64,000 bases of DNA from NCBI RefSeq assembly GCF_010993735.1, contig NZ_WQNI01000001.1:186001-250000 (forward strand), written 5' to 3'. The notes below the pieces were generated by a model. It was not told where the DNA came from, did no database searches, and saw only the letters and a list, made by a program, of their open reading frames with translations. Below are positions 1 to 7,348 of the stretch, in pieces. Position 1 is the first letter of the stretch, and the number at the start of each line of letters is the position of its first letter. Position numbers and translations under genes: made by a program. The stretch comes from Chelativorans alearensis (lineage in GTDB: Bacteria; Pseudomonadota; Alphaproteobacteria; Rhizobiales; Rhizobiaceae).

Positions 1-280
1 CCTGGTCATGAACGAGGCGCGCTATGAGGGCCTCAGCCAGGAGCAGCGCGCCATCCTCGACAAGCACACCGGGCGCGGCCTTTCGCAGAAGGGCGAGGAG
101 GGATGGAACGCCCTGGCCGAGCGCACGCTGCTGGCACTGCGCGACAACCCGGACAACACGGTGATCGACCTGACGGAGGAGGAGGTCGCCGCCTTCACCG
201 AGATCGCCGATCCCCTGCGCGAGAAGCTGATCGAAGACATGGGGGCGGAGGACGTGCTGGCCGCCATGACCGGCAATTGA
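1..280 (+). CDS. TRAP transporter substrate-binding protein, DctP family (3' end only)
   Basis: The C-terminal part (about 92 residues) of a periplasmic solute receptor; the start lies before the window. The frame opens at base 2. The helical, acidic C-terminus with alternating Glu/Ala segments, ending AAMTGN, and the dctQ and dctM genes directly downstream support a DctP receptor that would capture an organic acid and hand it to the QM membrane complex. The ligand cannot be read from this fragment. The downstream galBCD-like genes suggest an aromatic acid such as gallate, which is inference from context. Confidence 0.75.
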   Translation, partial: LVMNEARYEGLSQEQRAILDKHTGRGLSQKGEEGWNALAERTLLALRDNPDNTVIDLTEEEVAAFTEIADPLREKLIEDMGAEDVLAAMTGN

Positions 281-362
281 CGGCTGGCGCATCGGCCTCG
301 AAAATCGGGATCTTTTCGGAAGCACGGTGCGTCGTTCCAGTAATCTACAGCGAGCGGGTTCG

Positions 363-878
363 ATGCTGGCTTTCTTGCGGACAAACGTGGACAGGCTGAT
401 CGGCCTGTCCAGCCTCGCCGGCAGCGCGGCGCTGGTGCTCGTCACCTGTGTCGTGCTCGTCGACGTGATCGGCCGCTATTTCGGGGCGCCGCTGCGCGGG
501 GCGCAGGACATCGGCCAGATGTCGATGGTGATCATCGTCTTCGGCGGCATGGCCTATTGCGACCGCATCAAGGGGCACATCGCCGTCGACATCTTCGAGA
601 ACAGCTTTCCGCCGCGGCTGAACCGTGCGATCGACATCGCCGTCGCGCTGCTCGGGGCCGCGATCTTCGCGGCCATCGCCTGGAAGATCGTCCAGTCGGC
701 CCAGCTGTCGCTGATGCTCAACCTGTCCACCAACATCATCAACCTGCCCAAGGCGTGGTTCCAGTGGGCGCTGGCCGGCTTTTCCATTCTCACCGCGCTG
801 ACGATGGCGCTGCGGGCCGTCGAGATCGCCTTGACGGGCCTTGAGGCCGGCGCAGAACAGGGGAGGGAGGTGCTTTGA
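363..878 (+). CDS. TRAP transporter small permease, DctQ family
   Basis: Small membrane subunit of a tripartite ATP-independent transporter, about 171 residues with four hydrophobic segments, the usual size and topology for DctQ. The family signature region reads DVIGRYFGAPLRGAQDI, followed by an amphipathic stretch. I chose the ATG at 363 (MLAFLRTNVDR); a GTG at 327 in frame would add 12 residues with no better ribosome site. It sits 82 bases after the DctP fragment and overlaps the dctM start by four bases (TTGA), so the two permease subunits are probably translationally coupled. Confidence 0.85.
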   Translation: MLAFLRTNVDRLIGLSSLAGSAALVLVTCVVLVDVIGRYFGAPLRGAQDIGQMSMVIIVFGGMAYCDRIKGHIAVDIFENSFPPRLNRAIDIAVALLGAAIFAAIAWKIVQSAQLSLMLNLSTNIINLPKAWFQWALAGFSILTALTMALRAVEIALTGLEAGAEQGREVL

Positions 879-2179
879 GCCCGGGCCTGGTCGGCCTGAT
901 CGGCATCCTCGCGCTGTTCGCGCTTCTGGCGCTGCGCATTCCCGTCGCCTTCGCCATGTTCGTCGTCGGGCTTGCCGGCGTGTCGGTCCTGTCGAGCCCG
1001 GCCAACGCGTTCAACCTCCTCGCCAGCGAGACCTTCACGCTGGCCTCCAGTGCCGAGCTGATCGTGGTGCCGCTTTTCATCCTCATGGGCAACGTGGCGA
1101 CGGCCAGCGGCATGAGCCGGCGGCTTTACGACGCGGCCTACGCGATCATCGGCTCGATCAGGGGCGGGCTTGCCTCGGCCACCATCGTCGGCTGCGGCGG
1201 ATTTGCCGCGCTGTGCGGCTCCTCGGTCGCCTCCGCGCTCACCATGGGCCGCGTGTCGCTCGCCGAGATGGAGCGGTTCAACTACGACCCCAGGCTTTCG
1301 ACGGGTGCGGTGGCGGCCGGCGGCACGCTCGGCATCCTCATCCCGCCGTCCACCGGCTTCGTGGTCTACGCCATCCTGACGCAGCAATCGATCGGCCGCC
1401 TGTTCCTCGCCGGCGTTTTGCCGGGCATCATGCTGTTGCTCCTGTTCATCCTGCTCATCACCGTGCTGTCCATCCTGCGGCCCAGCTACGGGCCGAGCGG
1501 CCCGCACAGGAGCTTGCGGGAGAAGTCGACGGCGCTTGCGGGCGCCATCCCGATCATCGGTATCGTCCTTCTGACCATCGGCGGCATCTATGTCGGCTTC
1601 TTCTCGCCGGTGGAGGCGGCGGCGGTGGGGGCCGGGCTGGTGACCCTCTTCAGCGTCGTGGCGCGCCAGTTGACGGTGAAGTCGTTCTATCATGCGGTGC
1701 GCGATTCCATCGCTACTACGTCGACGGTCATGCTGATCCTGATCTCCGCGCACCTGCTCAACCCGTTCCTCGCCTTGAGCCGGATCCCGCACGAGGTGGC
1801 GACGCTTCTGACCGGCCTCGACATCGGCCCGACCGGCATCCTGGCGCTCATCCTTTTGTGCTATCTCGTGCTCGGCCTCTTCCTCGAAGGCTTCGCCATG
1901 CTGGTTTTGACGATGCCGATCTTCTTCCCGATCGTCGTCGGGCTCGGCTTCGATCCCATCTGGTTCGGTGTGCTGGTGGTGCTGACGCTGGAGATGGGGC
2001 TGATCAGCCCGCCGGTGGGCGTCAACGTCTTCATCGTCAAGTCGGTGGCGCCGAATATCCCGCTGCGCGACATCTTCGCCGGCGTCATGCCGTTCTGGCT
2101 CGTGATGCTGATAGCGGTGATCCTGCTCGTCCTGTTCCCGCAGATCGCACTGTTCCTGCCGAATACGATGATCGGATAG
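875..2179 (+). CDS. TRAP transporter large permease, DctM family
   Basis: The large membrane subunit that carries out sodium- or proton-driven uptake. It has 434 residues with about 12 hydrophobic segments. Typical DctM stretches are visible: VPLFILMGN, GTLGILIPPSTGFVVYAI and EMGLISPPVGVNVFIVK. Translation most likely starts at the TTG at 875, which overlaps the dctQ stop and has a strong purine-rich ribosome site (GGGAGGGAGG) just upstream. With the preceding DctP end and DctQ it forms a full TRAP system, co-directional with the ring-cleavage genes that follow, and so is probably the importer for their aromatic substrate. Confidence 0.92.
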   Translation: MSPGLVGLIGILALFALLALRIPVAFAMFVVGLAGVSVLSSPANAFNLLASETFTLASSAELIVVPLFILMGNVATASGMSRRLYDAAYAIIGSIRGGLASATIVGCGGFAALCGSSVASALTMGRVSLAEMERFNYDPRLSTGAVAAGGTLGILIPPSTGFVVYAILTQQSIGRLFLAGVLPGIMLLLLFILLITVLSILRPSYGPSGPHRSLREKSTALAGAIPIIGIVLLTIGGIYVGFFSPVEAAAVGAGLVTLFSVVARQLTVKSFYHAVRDSIATTSTVMLILISAHLLNPFLALSRIPHEVATLLTGLDIGPTGILALILLCYLVLGLFLEGFAMLVLTMPIFFPIVVGLGFDPIWFGVLVVLTLEMGLISPPVGVNVFIVKSVAPNIPLRDIFAGVMPFWLVMLIAVILLVLFPQIALFLPNTMIG

Positions 2180-2235
2180 GGGAGCGATATGGCGGCACGC
2201 GTGTTTTTCGAACGAAGTTAAAGGGAGATGATGAA

Positions 2236-3204
2236 ATGACCGAGCCCTGTTTCGACGTCGCCCATCTCGGCCATGTGGAGGTGCTGACGGACAAGTTCGA
2301 GGAGAGCCTCGACTTCTTCGTCAACGTCTACGGCCTGACCGAGAGCGGCCGCGACGATGCGTCGGCCTATCTGCGCGGTTGGGACGACTACGAGTTCCAC
2401 ACGCTCAAGCTCACCCGGTCCGACAACACCGGCGTCGGCCACGTCGCCTACCGCACCTCCTCGCCCGAGGCGCTGCAGCGGCGGGTCGCCGTGATCGAGG
2501 CGATGGGCTGGGGGATCGGCTGGGTGGAGGGCGATATGGGGCACGGACGGGCCTACCGCTTCACCGATCCCGATGGCCACATCTTCGAACTCTACTACGA
2601 CACGAGGCCCTACGAGGCGCCGCCGGAGGAGCGCCCGGCGCTCAAGAACCTGGCGCAGCGCTATCACGGGCGGGGCGTGTGCGTGCGGCGGATCGACCAT
2701 CTCAACCTTCTCGCCCGGGACGTAGCCGTCATCCGCGACTTCATGTGTAAGGCGCTGGGCAGCCGCGTGACCGAGCAGATCCAGCTCGACAACGGGCGGC
2801 TCGGCGGCTGCTGGTTCACGGTCAACAACAAGAGCTACGATATCGCCTATACGGAAGACCATTCCGGCATGTCCGGACGCTTCCACCACGTCACCTATGC
2901 GGTCGACAGCCGCGAGGACGTGCTGCGCGCGGCCGACATCTTCCTGGAGAACGGCGTCTTCATCGAGACCGGGCCGCACAAGCACGCCATCCAGGGCACC
3001 TTCTTCCTCTATGTCTACGAGCCGGCGGGCAACCGCGTGGAGGTTGCCAATGCCGGGGCGCGGCTGATCCTGCGGCCGGACTGGCAGCCCGTCACCTGGA
3101 CCGAGGCCGAGCGCAGGAAGGGCCAGGCCTGGGGGCTGAAGACGATCGAATCGTTCCACACCCACGGCACGCCGCCGGTGAAGGCAAGTACGGACAAAGC
3201 CTAG
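2236..3204 (+). CDS. Type I extradiol ring-cleavage dioxygenase (VOC / glyoxalase fold)
   Basis: A 322-residue two-module vicinal-oxygen-chelate dioxygenase, the size of catechol 2,3-dioxygenase. The N-terminal module (about 8-125) starts at LGHVEVLTD and the catalytic C-terminal module (about 152-272) at [11 protein letters not shown]. Expected iron ligands are present: His155, His217 or His218 in [11 protein letters not shown], and Glu269 in the hallmark [10 protein letters not shown]; His250 and Tyr261 match second-sphere residues. It should open a catecholic ring next to the hydroxyls with O2. The start ATG at 2236 has AGGGAGATGAT ahead of it. It lies just upstream of galB-, galC- and galD-like genes, where a LigB-type gallate dioxygenase would be expected, so the likely substrate is gallate or a related dihydroxy- or trihydroxybenzoate (inference). 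Plain catechol is the alternative. Confidence 0.85.
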   Translation: MTEPCFDVAHLGHVEVLTDKFEESLDFFVNVYGLTESGRDDASAYLRGWDDYEFHTLKLTRSDNTGVGHVAYRTSSPEALQRRVAVIEAMGWGIGWVEGDMGHGRAYRFTDPDGHIFELYYDTRPYEAPPEERPALKNLAQRYHGRGVCVRRIDHLNLLARDVAVIRDFMCKALGSRVTEQIQLDNGRLGGCWFTVNNKSYDIAYTEDHSGMSGRFHHVTYAVDSREDVLRAADIFLENGVFIETGPHKHAIQGTFFLYVYEPAGNRVEVANAGARLILRPDWQPVTWTEAERRKGQAWGLKTIESFHTHGTPPVKASTDKA

Positions 3205-3213
3205 GAGCAGACC

Positions 3214-3945
3214 ATGAGCGAAAAGACAGCTTTGGTGATCAGCGCCCATTCGGCCGACTTCGTCTGGCGCTGCGGCGGCGCCATCGCGCTGCATCAGGAG
3301 CGGGGTTTCGATGTCACCGTCGTCTGCCTCTCCTATGGGGAGCGCGGGGAGAGCGCCAAGCTTTGGAAGAACGAGGGTGCGACACTGGAAGGCGTGAAGG
3401 CCGCGCGGCGCAAGGAGGCGGAGAACGCGGCGAAGGCACTCGACGCACACGAGATCGAATTCTTCGACCTGGGCGACTATCCGCTGGAGATGGACCGCCA
3501 GGCGAAGGAGAGGCTGGTGGACGTGATCCGCCGGGTGCAGCCGGCCTTCATGCTCTCGCACTCGCTCGACGATCCGTACAACACCGACCACGCTCACGCG
3601 ACGCGGATGGCGCTCGAATGCCGCATGATCGCGCAGGCCTGGGGGCACAAGCCGGGGGAGAAGGTGCTGGGAGCGCCGCAGCTCTACCTCTTCGAGCCGC
3701 ACCAGACGGAGCAGTGCGGCTGGAAGCCCGACACCATCCTCGACATCACCGAGGTATGGGACAAGAAGCGCGCGGCCATCGAGTGCATGGAGGGCCAGCA
3801 GCACCTGTGGGACTACTACACGAACGTCGCGGAGAACCGGGCCAACCAGTTCCGCCGCAACTCCGGCGGGCAGGCGGGCGGGCGCGCCGCCAGATACGCC
3901 GAGGCGTTCCAGTCGATCTTCCCGAAAACCGTGGATCAGTTGTGA
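3214..3945 (+). CDS. galB: 4-oxalomesaconate hydratase-like protein (GalB type, PIG-L fold)
   Basis: A 243-residue PIG-L/LmbE-fold protein. The usual metal-binding AHPDDE motif is replaced by [16 protein letters not shown], the variant I associate with the GalB subgroup, in which the fold hydrates 4-oxalomesaconate instead of deacetylating. [10 protein letters not shown] with His-Ala-His supplies further metal ligands. In the gallate pathway GalB makes 4-carboxy-4-hydroxy-2-oxoadipate. The next two genes encode the matching aldolase and tautomerase, overlapping by 1 and 8 bases, which strongly supports the assignment. The start ATG at 3214 has AGGAGCAG ahead. A generic PIG-L deacetylase is the less likely alternative. 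Confidence 0.82.
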   Translation: MSEKTALVISAHSADFVWRCGGAIALHQERGFDVTVVCLSYGERGESAKLWKNEGATLEGVKAARRKEAENAAKALDAHEIEFFDLGDYPLEMDRQAKERLVDVIRRVQPAFMLSHSLDDPYNTDHAHATRMALECRMIAQAWGHKPGEKVLGAPQLYLFEPHQTEQCGWKPDTILDITEVWDKKRAAIECMEGQQHLWDYYTNVAENRANQFRRNSGGQAGGRAARYAEAFQSIFPKTVDQL

Positions 3946-4616
3946 TGGGCATCGTCGTTGAGAACATCGAGCGGGCCGACCCGGAAATCGTCGCCGGGCT
4001 GGCCGAATGCGGCGTGGCGACCGTGCACGAGGCGCAAGGCCGCACCGGGCTCCTTGCCTCCCATATGCGGCCGATCTATCCCGGCGCGCGCATCGCCGGC
4101 TCGGCGGTGACGATCTCCGCCCCGCCCGGCGACAACTGGATGGTTCATGTCGCCATCGAGCAGCTCAAGGATGGGGACGTGCTGGTGCTCGCACCCACCT
4201 CGCCATCGGATGCCGGCTATTTCGGAGACCTTCTCGCCACCTCGGCGATGGCGCGCGGCTGCAAGGGGCTGGTGATCGACGCGGGCGTGCGCGATGTCGC
4301 CGATCTGACGAAGATGGGCTTCCCCGTCTGGTCGCACCACGTTTGCGCGCAGGGCACCGTCAAGGAGACATTGGGCTCGGTCAACGTGCCGGTCGTCTGC
4401 GCCGGCGCCCTCGTCAATCCGGGTGATGTGATCGTCGCCGACGACGACGGCGTTTGCGTCGTCCGGCGCGAGGCGGCCGGCGATGTCCTGAAGGCCGCCG
4501 AGGCGCGCTTGGCGAACGAGGAGGCCAAGCGCAAGCGGCTGGCCGCCGGCGAGCTCGGCCTCGATCTCTACGGCATGCGCGAACGGCTGAAGGAGAAGGG
4601 TCTGAAATATGTCTGA
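3945..4616 (+). CDS. galC: 4-carboxy-4-hydroxy-2-oxoadipate aldolase-like protein (GalC/LigK type, RraA fold)
   Basis: A 223-residue protein of the RraA-like HMG/CHA aldolase family. It should cleave 4-carboxy-4-hydroxy-2-oxoadipate to pyruvate and oxaloacetate, the last step of gallate or protocatechuate 4,5-cleavage. The metal and substrate loop [14 protein letters not shown] and the C-terminal [16 protein letters not shown] are characteristic. The ATG at 3945 shares its first base with the galB stop; the open frame extends far upstream, but that part only shadows galB. The gene overlaps galD by eight bases. RraA-fold proteins without aldolase activity exist, but context argues against that here. 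Confidence 0.85.
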   Translation: MGIVVENIERADPEIVAGLAECGVATVHEAQGRTGLLASHMRPIYPGARIAGSAVTISAPPGDNWMVHVAIEQLKDGDVLVLAPTSPSDAGYFGDLLATSAMARGCKGLVIDAGVRDVADLTKMGFPVWSHHVCAQGTVKETLGSVNVPVVCAGALVNPGDVIVADDDGVCVVRREAAGDVLKAAEARLANEEAKRKRLAAGELGLDLYGMRERLKEKGLKYV

Positions 4617-5664
4617 GGGCATTCGCGCCATGTGGATGCGGGGCGGCACGTCGAAGGGCGGCTACTTCCTCGCCGCCGACCTGCCGCAGGATGCGAAGAC
4701 GCGCGACGCCACGCTCCTGCGCATCATGGGCTCGCCCGACCCGCGCCAGATCGACGGCCTCGGCGGGGCCGATCCGCTGACCTCCAAGGTCGCCGTGGTC
4801 CAGCCGTCGGAGCGGGAAGGCGTCGATGTGGACTACCTGTTCCTGCAGGTCTTCGTCGACCAGGCGATCGTCACCGACAGCCAGAACTGCGGCAACATCC
4901 TCGCCGGCGTCGGGCCCTTCGCCATCGAGCGCGGGCTGGTGAAGGCGCAGGCCGAAAGCACCGACGTGCGCATCTTCATGGAGAACACCGGGCAGGTCGC
5001 CATCGCCACGGTGGAGACACCCGGCGGCCGGGTCAACTATGCGGGCGAGGCACGCATCGACGGCGTGCCCGGCGCGGCGGCGCCCATTCCCATCGTCTTC
5101 GAGGATACCGCCGGCTCCACCTGCGGGGCGCTTCTGCCATCGGGCAGGGAAGTCGACACGGTCGGCGGGGTGGAGGTCACGCTGATCGACAACGGCATGC
5201 CCTGTGTCGTGCTCGACGCGGCGGACTTCGGCATCAGCGGGGACGAGACGCCGGCCGAGCTGGAGGCGAATGCGGCCCTTAGGGAGCGCGTTGAGGCCAT
5301 CCGCCTCGAGGCGGGGCCGCTGATGAACCTCGGCGACGTGAAGGAAAAGTCCGTGCCGAAGATGACGCTCACGAGTCCGCCGCGCCATGGCGGGGCGATC
5401 TCCACCCGCACCTTCATCCCGCATCGCTGCCATGCGGCCATCGGCGTTCTCGGCGCCGTCAGCGTGGCCACCGCCTGCCTGCTGGCCGAGGGGCCGGCGG
5501 CGCGGCACGCGAAGGTGCCGGAAGGGCGCACGAAATCCATGTCGGTGGAACATCCGACGGGCGAATTCACCGTCATCGCCAATCTCGGCGAGGATGGGGA
5601 GGTGCAATCGGCCGGCGTCTTGAGGACGGCGCGGAAGCTTGCGGATGGGGTCGTTTTCCCCTGA
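4609..5664 (+). CDS. galD: 4-oxalomesaconate tautomerase-like protein (GalD type, PrpF fold)
   Basis: A 351-residue PrpF-family protein of the diaminopimelate-epimerase fold. In the gallate pathway GalD converts the keto form of 4-oxalomesaconate to the enol form used by GalB. The N-terminus [19 protein letters not shown] and the segment [16 protein letters not shown] with its cysteine match PrpF/GalD proteins, as does [15 protein letters not shown] near the C-terminus. It is the last gene of a run that includes the TRAP permeases and dioxygenase. PrpF itself (aconitate isomerase) is the obvious paralogue; the adjacent galB- and galC-like genes make GalD more likely. Confidence 0.85.
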   Translation: MSEGIRAMWMRGGTSKGGYFLAADLPQDAKTRDATLLRIMGSPDPRQIDGLGGADPLTSKVAVVQPSEREGVDVDYLFLQVFVDQAIVTDSQNCGNILAGVGPFAIERGLVKAQAESTDVRIFMENTGQVAIATVETPGGRVNYAGEARIDGVPGAAAPIPIVFEDTAGSTCGALLPSGREVDTVGGVEVTLIDNGMPCVVLDAADFGISGDETPAELEANAALRERVEAIRLEAGPLMNLGDVKEKSVPKMTLTSPPRHGGAISTRTFIPHRCHAAIGVLGAVSVATACLLAEGPAARHAKVPEGRTKSMSVEHPTGEFTVIANLGEDGEVQSAGVLRTARKLADGVVFP

Positions 5665-5667
5665 CGC

Positions 5668-5836
5668 AAGGCAATCGCATATGAGTCTTTTTTTGCCGGC
5701 TTCGCCAGAACCCCCACCCCTCACCCCTCCCCTCAAGGGGGAGGGGGATTCTGAGACGTCGACGCACCCCTCCCCCTTGAGGGGAGGGGTAAGGGGTGGG
5801 GGTCCGATCGAAGACTCAGAATCCATATGCGATAGC
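5668..5836. repeat. Composite palindromic repeat, copy 1
   Basis: Two C/G-rich arms, 5711-5747 and 5767-5802, are inverted relative to each other (CCCCCACCCCTCACCCCTCC against GGGGAGGGGTAAGGGGTGGG), and each is itself partly palindromic around CTCAAGGGGGAGG or CCTTGAGGGG. Shorter outer arms around GCATATG (near 5673) and CATATGCGAT (near 5824) suggest the unit spans about 170 bases. Related copies lie at 10767-10858, 13079-13261 and 60880-61030. It sits after the galD stop and before the LysR gene, and could fold as a transcript terminator. Confidence 0.85.
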
Positions 5837-5935
5837 CCCGCGCTGACGCGGGGATGTGCTTGACGGGAGATAAGGACAGTGCGGTTGGACGATGGAGCGC
5901 ATTCCTGCCAGACGCCTGCTGTCGTAGAGTACGGC

Positions 5936-7147
5936 ATGCAGTCGCAACCCAACCTGCGCCATGTCCGGCTGTTCGATGCCGCAATCGCCTTCTCCTCCCT
6001 TTCAAGGGCGGCGGAGAAGGTGCATATCTCGCAGCCGGCCGCCTCGCAGGCGATCTCGCGGCTGGAGAAGCTGTTCGGCGGGCCGCTGCTCGACCGGCAG
6101 GGCGCCGGCGTCTTTCCCACCGAACGCGGCGCCATCCTCGCCCGGCGCGTCCGGCGGAGCCTGGAGCTTCTGCGCGCGGCGAGCGTGAACCTTGCGCGGC
6201 AGTCGCGCATCGGCAGGGGACTGGCGGTCGATCTCCTGGAGGTGCATGCGACGAGCACCCAGCTGCGCGCGCTCGCCGCCTTCGCCGAGGCCGGCACGTT
6301 CCAGGGCGCGGCGCGGCTTCTCGGCCAGGCGGAGCCTTCGGTGCAGCGCGCGGCGCGCGAGATGGAGCGCATCGGCGGGGTTCCCCTTTTCGACGGTGCC
6401 TATCGCGCGCTGCGGCTGACGCCGGCCGGTTTGACGCTCGCCAGCCATGCGCATCTGATCCTCAGGGAGTTCGAGAGCGCGCTGGAGGAAGTGCGCGAAT
6501 ACGAAGGCACCTTCGATGGCCGCGTCATCGTCGGCACGCTGCCGCTGGTGCGCACCAGGGTCATCCCGAGCGCCATTGCCAGGCTGTGCGCCTCGCGCCC
6601 GCGGGCGACGGTCGAGATCCTCGACGGCGACTACGACAGCTTGATCCGCGCGCTTCTGATCGGCAAGATCGATCTGCTCGTCGGCGCGCTGCGGCGTGGC
6701 GGCGTCGGGAAGGGGCTGGTGGAGGAGAGGCTGTTCAGCGACGGGGTGTCGATCATCGGCCGCGCCGACCATCCGCTGGTGAGGAAACGGGCGATCACCT
6801 ACGAGGACCTGGCGGGCTACCCCTGGGTGCTGCCGCGCCAGGGAACGCCGACGCGGGCGATCTTCAACGCGCTTGCCGAAAACTTCCCGCCCCAGTGGCG
6901 GTGGAACGGGGCGATCGTGACCGGCTCGCTGATCGCCGTGCGCGGCATCCTCATGCAGACGGACCGCCTGACGATCCTTTCGCGCCAGCAGATCGAGTAC
7001 GACGAGAAGGCGGGGCTTCTCAAGGTGATCCCCTTCGCGCTGCCGCAGTCGGAGCGGCCCATCGGCATGACCGCGCGCAGCGACTGGCAGCCGACGGCGC
7101 TGCAGCGCGACTTCGTCGATGCGTTGCGGGAGGCGGCGAGGGGGTAG
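5936..7147 (+). CDS. LysR-type transcriptional regulator with two N-terminal helix-turn-helix domains
   Basis: A 403-residue LysR-family regulator, about 100 residues longer than usual. The first winged HTH lies at about 8-65 (SLSRAAEKVHISQPAASQAI, then DRQGAGVFPTERG). A second, diverged LysR-type HTH follows at about 107-165 (ALAAFAEAGTFQGAARLLGQ, RLTPAGLTLASHA). The effector-binding domain occupies about 190-395. The start is the ATG at 5936 (MQSQPNLRHVRL); an upstream in-frame GTG at 5879 would add a non-homologous leader. Lying directly after galD, it probably controls the gallate-type cluster, a role for which LysR proteins are known. Its operator is presumably upstream of the TRAP genes, outside the window. 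Confidence 0.85.
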   Translation: MQSQPNLRHVRLFDAAIAFSSLSRAAEKVHISQPAASQAISRLEKLFGGPLLDRQGAGVFPTERGAILARRVRRSLELLRAASVNLARQSRIGRGLAVDLLEVHATSTQLRALAAFAEAGTFQGAARLLGQAEPSVQRAAREMERIGGVPLFDGAYRALRLTPAGLTLASHAHLILREFESALEEVREYEGTFDGRVIVGTLPLVRTRVIPSAIARLCASRPRATVEILDGDYDSLIRALLIGKIDLLVGALRRGGVGKGLVEERLFSDGVSIIGRADHPLVRKRAITYEDLAGYPWVLPRQGTPTRAIFNALAENFPPQWRWNGAIVTGSLIAVRGILMQTDRLTILSRQQIEYDEKAGLLKVIPFALPQSERPIGMTARSDWQPTALQRDFVDALREAARG

Positions 7148-7190
7148 GGGCTCTAGTCGGCGTTCGCCCATCAGAACTTGATGAATTCAG

Positions 7191-7331
7191 GCCGGGTCTT
7201 TCTGCGCGTCATTCCGGAAGTCGGAGCGAAGCGGAGACTGTCCGGGATCCATTCCATGACCAGTCCACGTTCCGGAATGGGTCCCGGACAAGCCTTCGGC
7301 TTTCCGGGATGACGGCGTTGGGATGACCCGG
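7191..7331. repeat. Intergenic palindromic repeat unit
   Basis: Terminal inverted bases GCCGGGTC (7191-7198) and GACCCGGC (7324-7331) enclose two 17-base arms, 7239-7255 (TGTCCGGGATCCATTCC) and 7274-7290, inverted with one mismatch. Further complementary blocks GTCATTCCGG and CCGGGATGAC flank them. It fills the space between the convergent LysR and CoA-ligase genes, where it could act as a bidirectional terminator. This resembles the short palindromic elements common between genes in Rhizobiales. Confidence 0.75.
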
Positions 7332-7348
7332 CCTAATCTCATCCTGCA

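Noticed and set aside
554-1792. Long open frame on the minus strand opposite dctQ and dctM
   Set aside because: Its translation is rich in Arg, His, Asp and Gln with no recognisable domain; it mirrors the plus-strand TRAP genes, as is common in GC-rich DNA.
841-3204. Apparent large fusion protein ending in the dioxygenase
   Set aside because: The first 465 codons are an out-of-frame reading of dctM with low-complexity content; the dioxygenase has its own start and ribosome site at 2236.
3363-3944. N-terminal extension of the GalC-like protein
   Set aside because: It is a shadow of galB; GalC family proteins begin near the ATG at 3945 and have about 225 residues.
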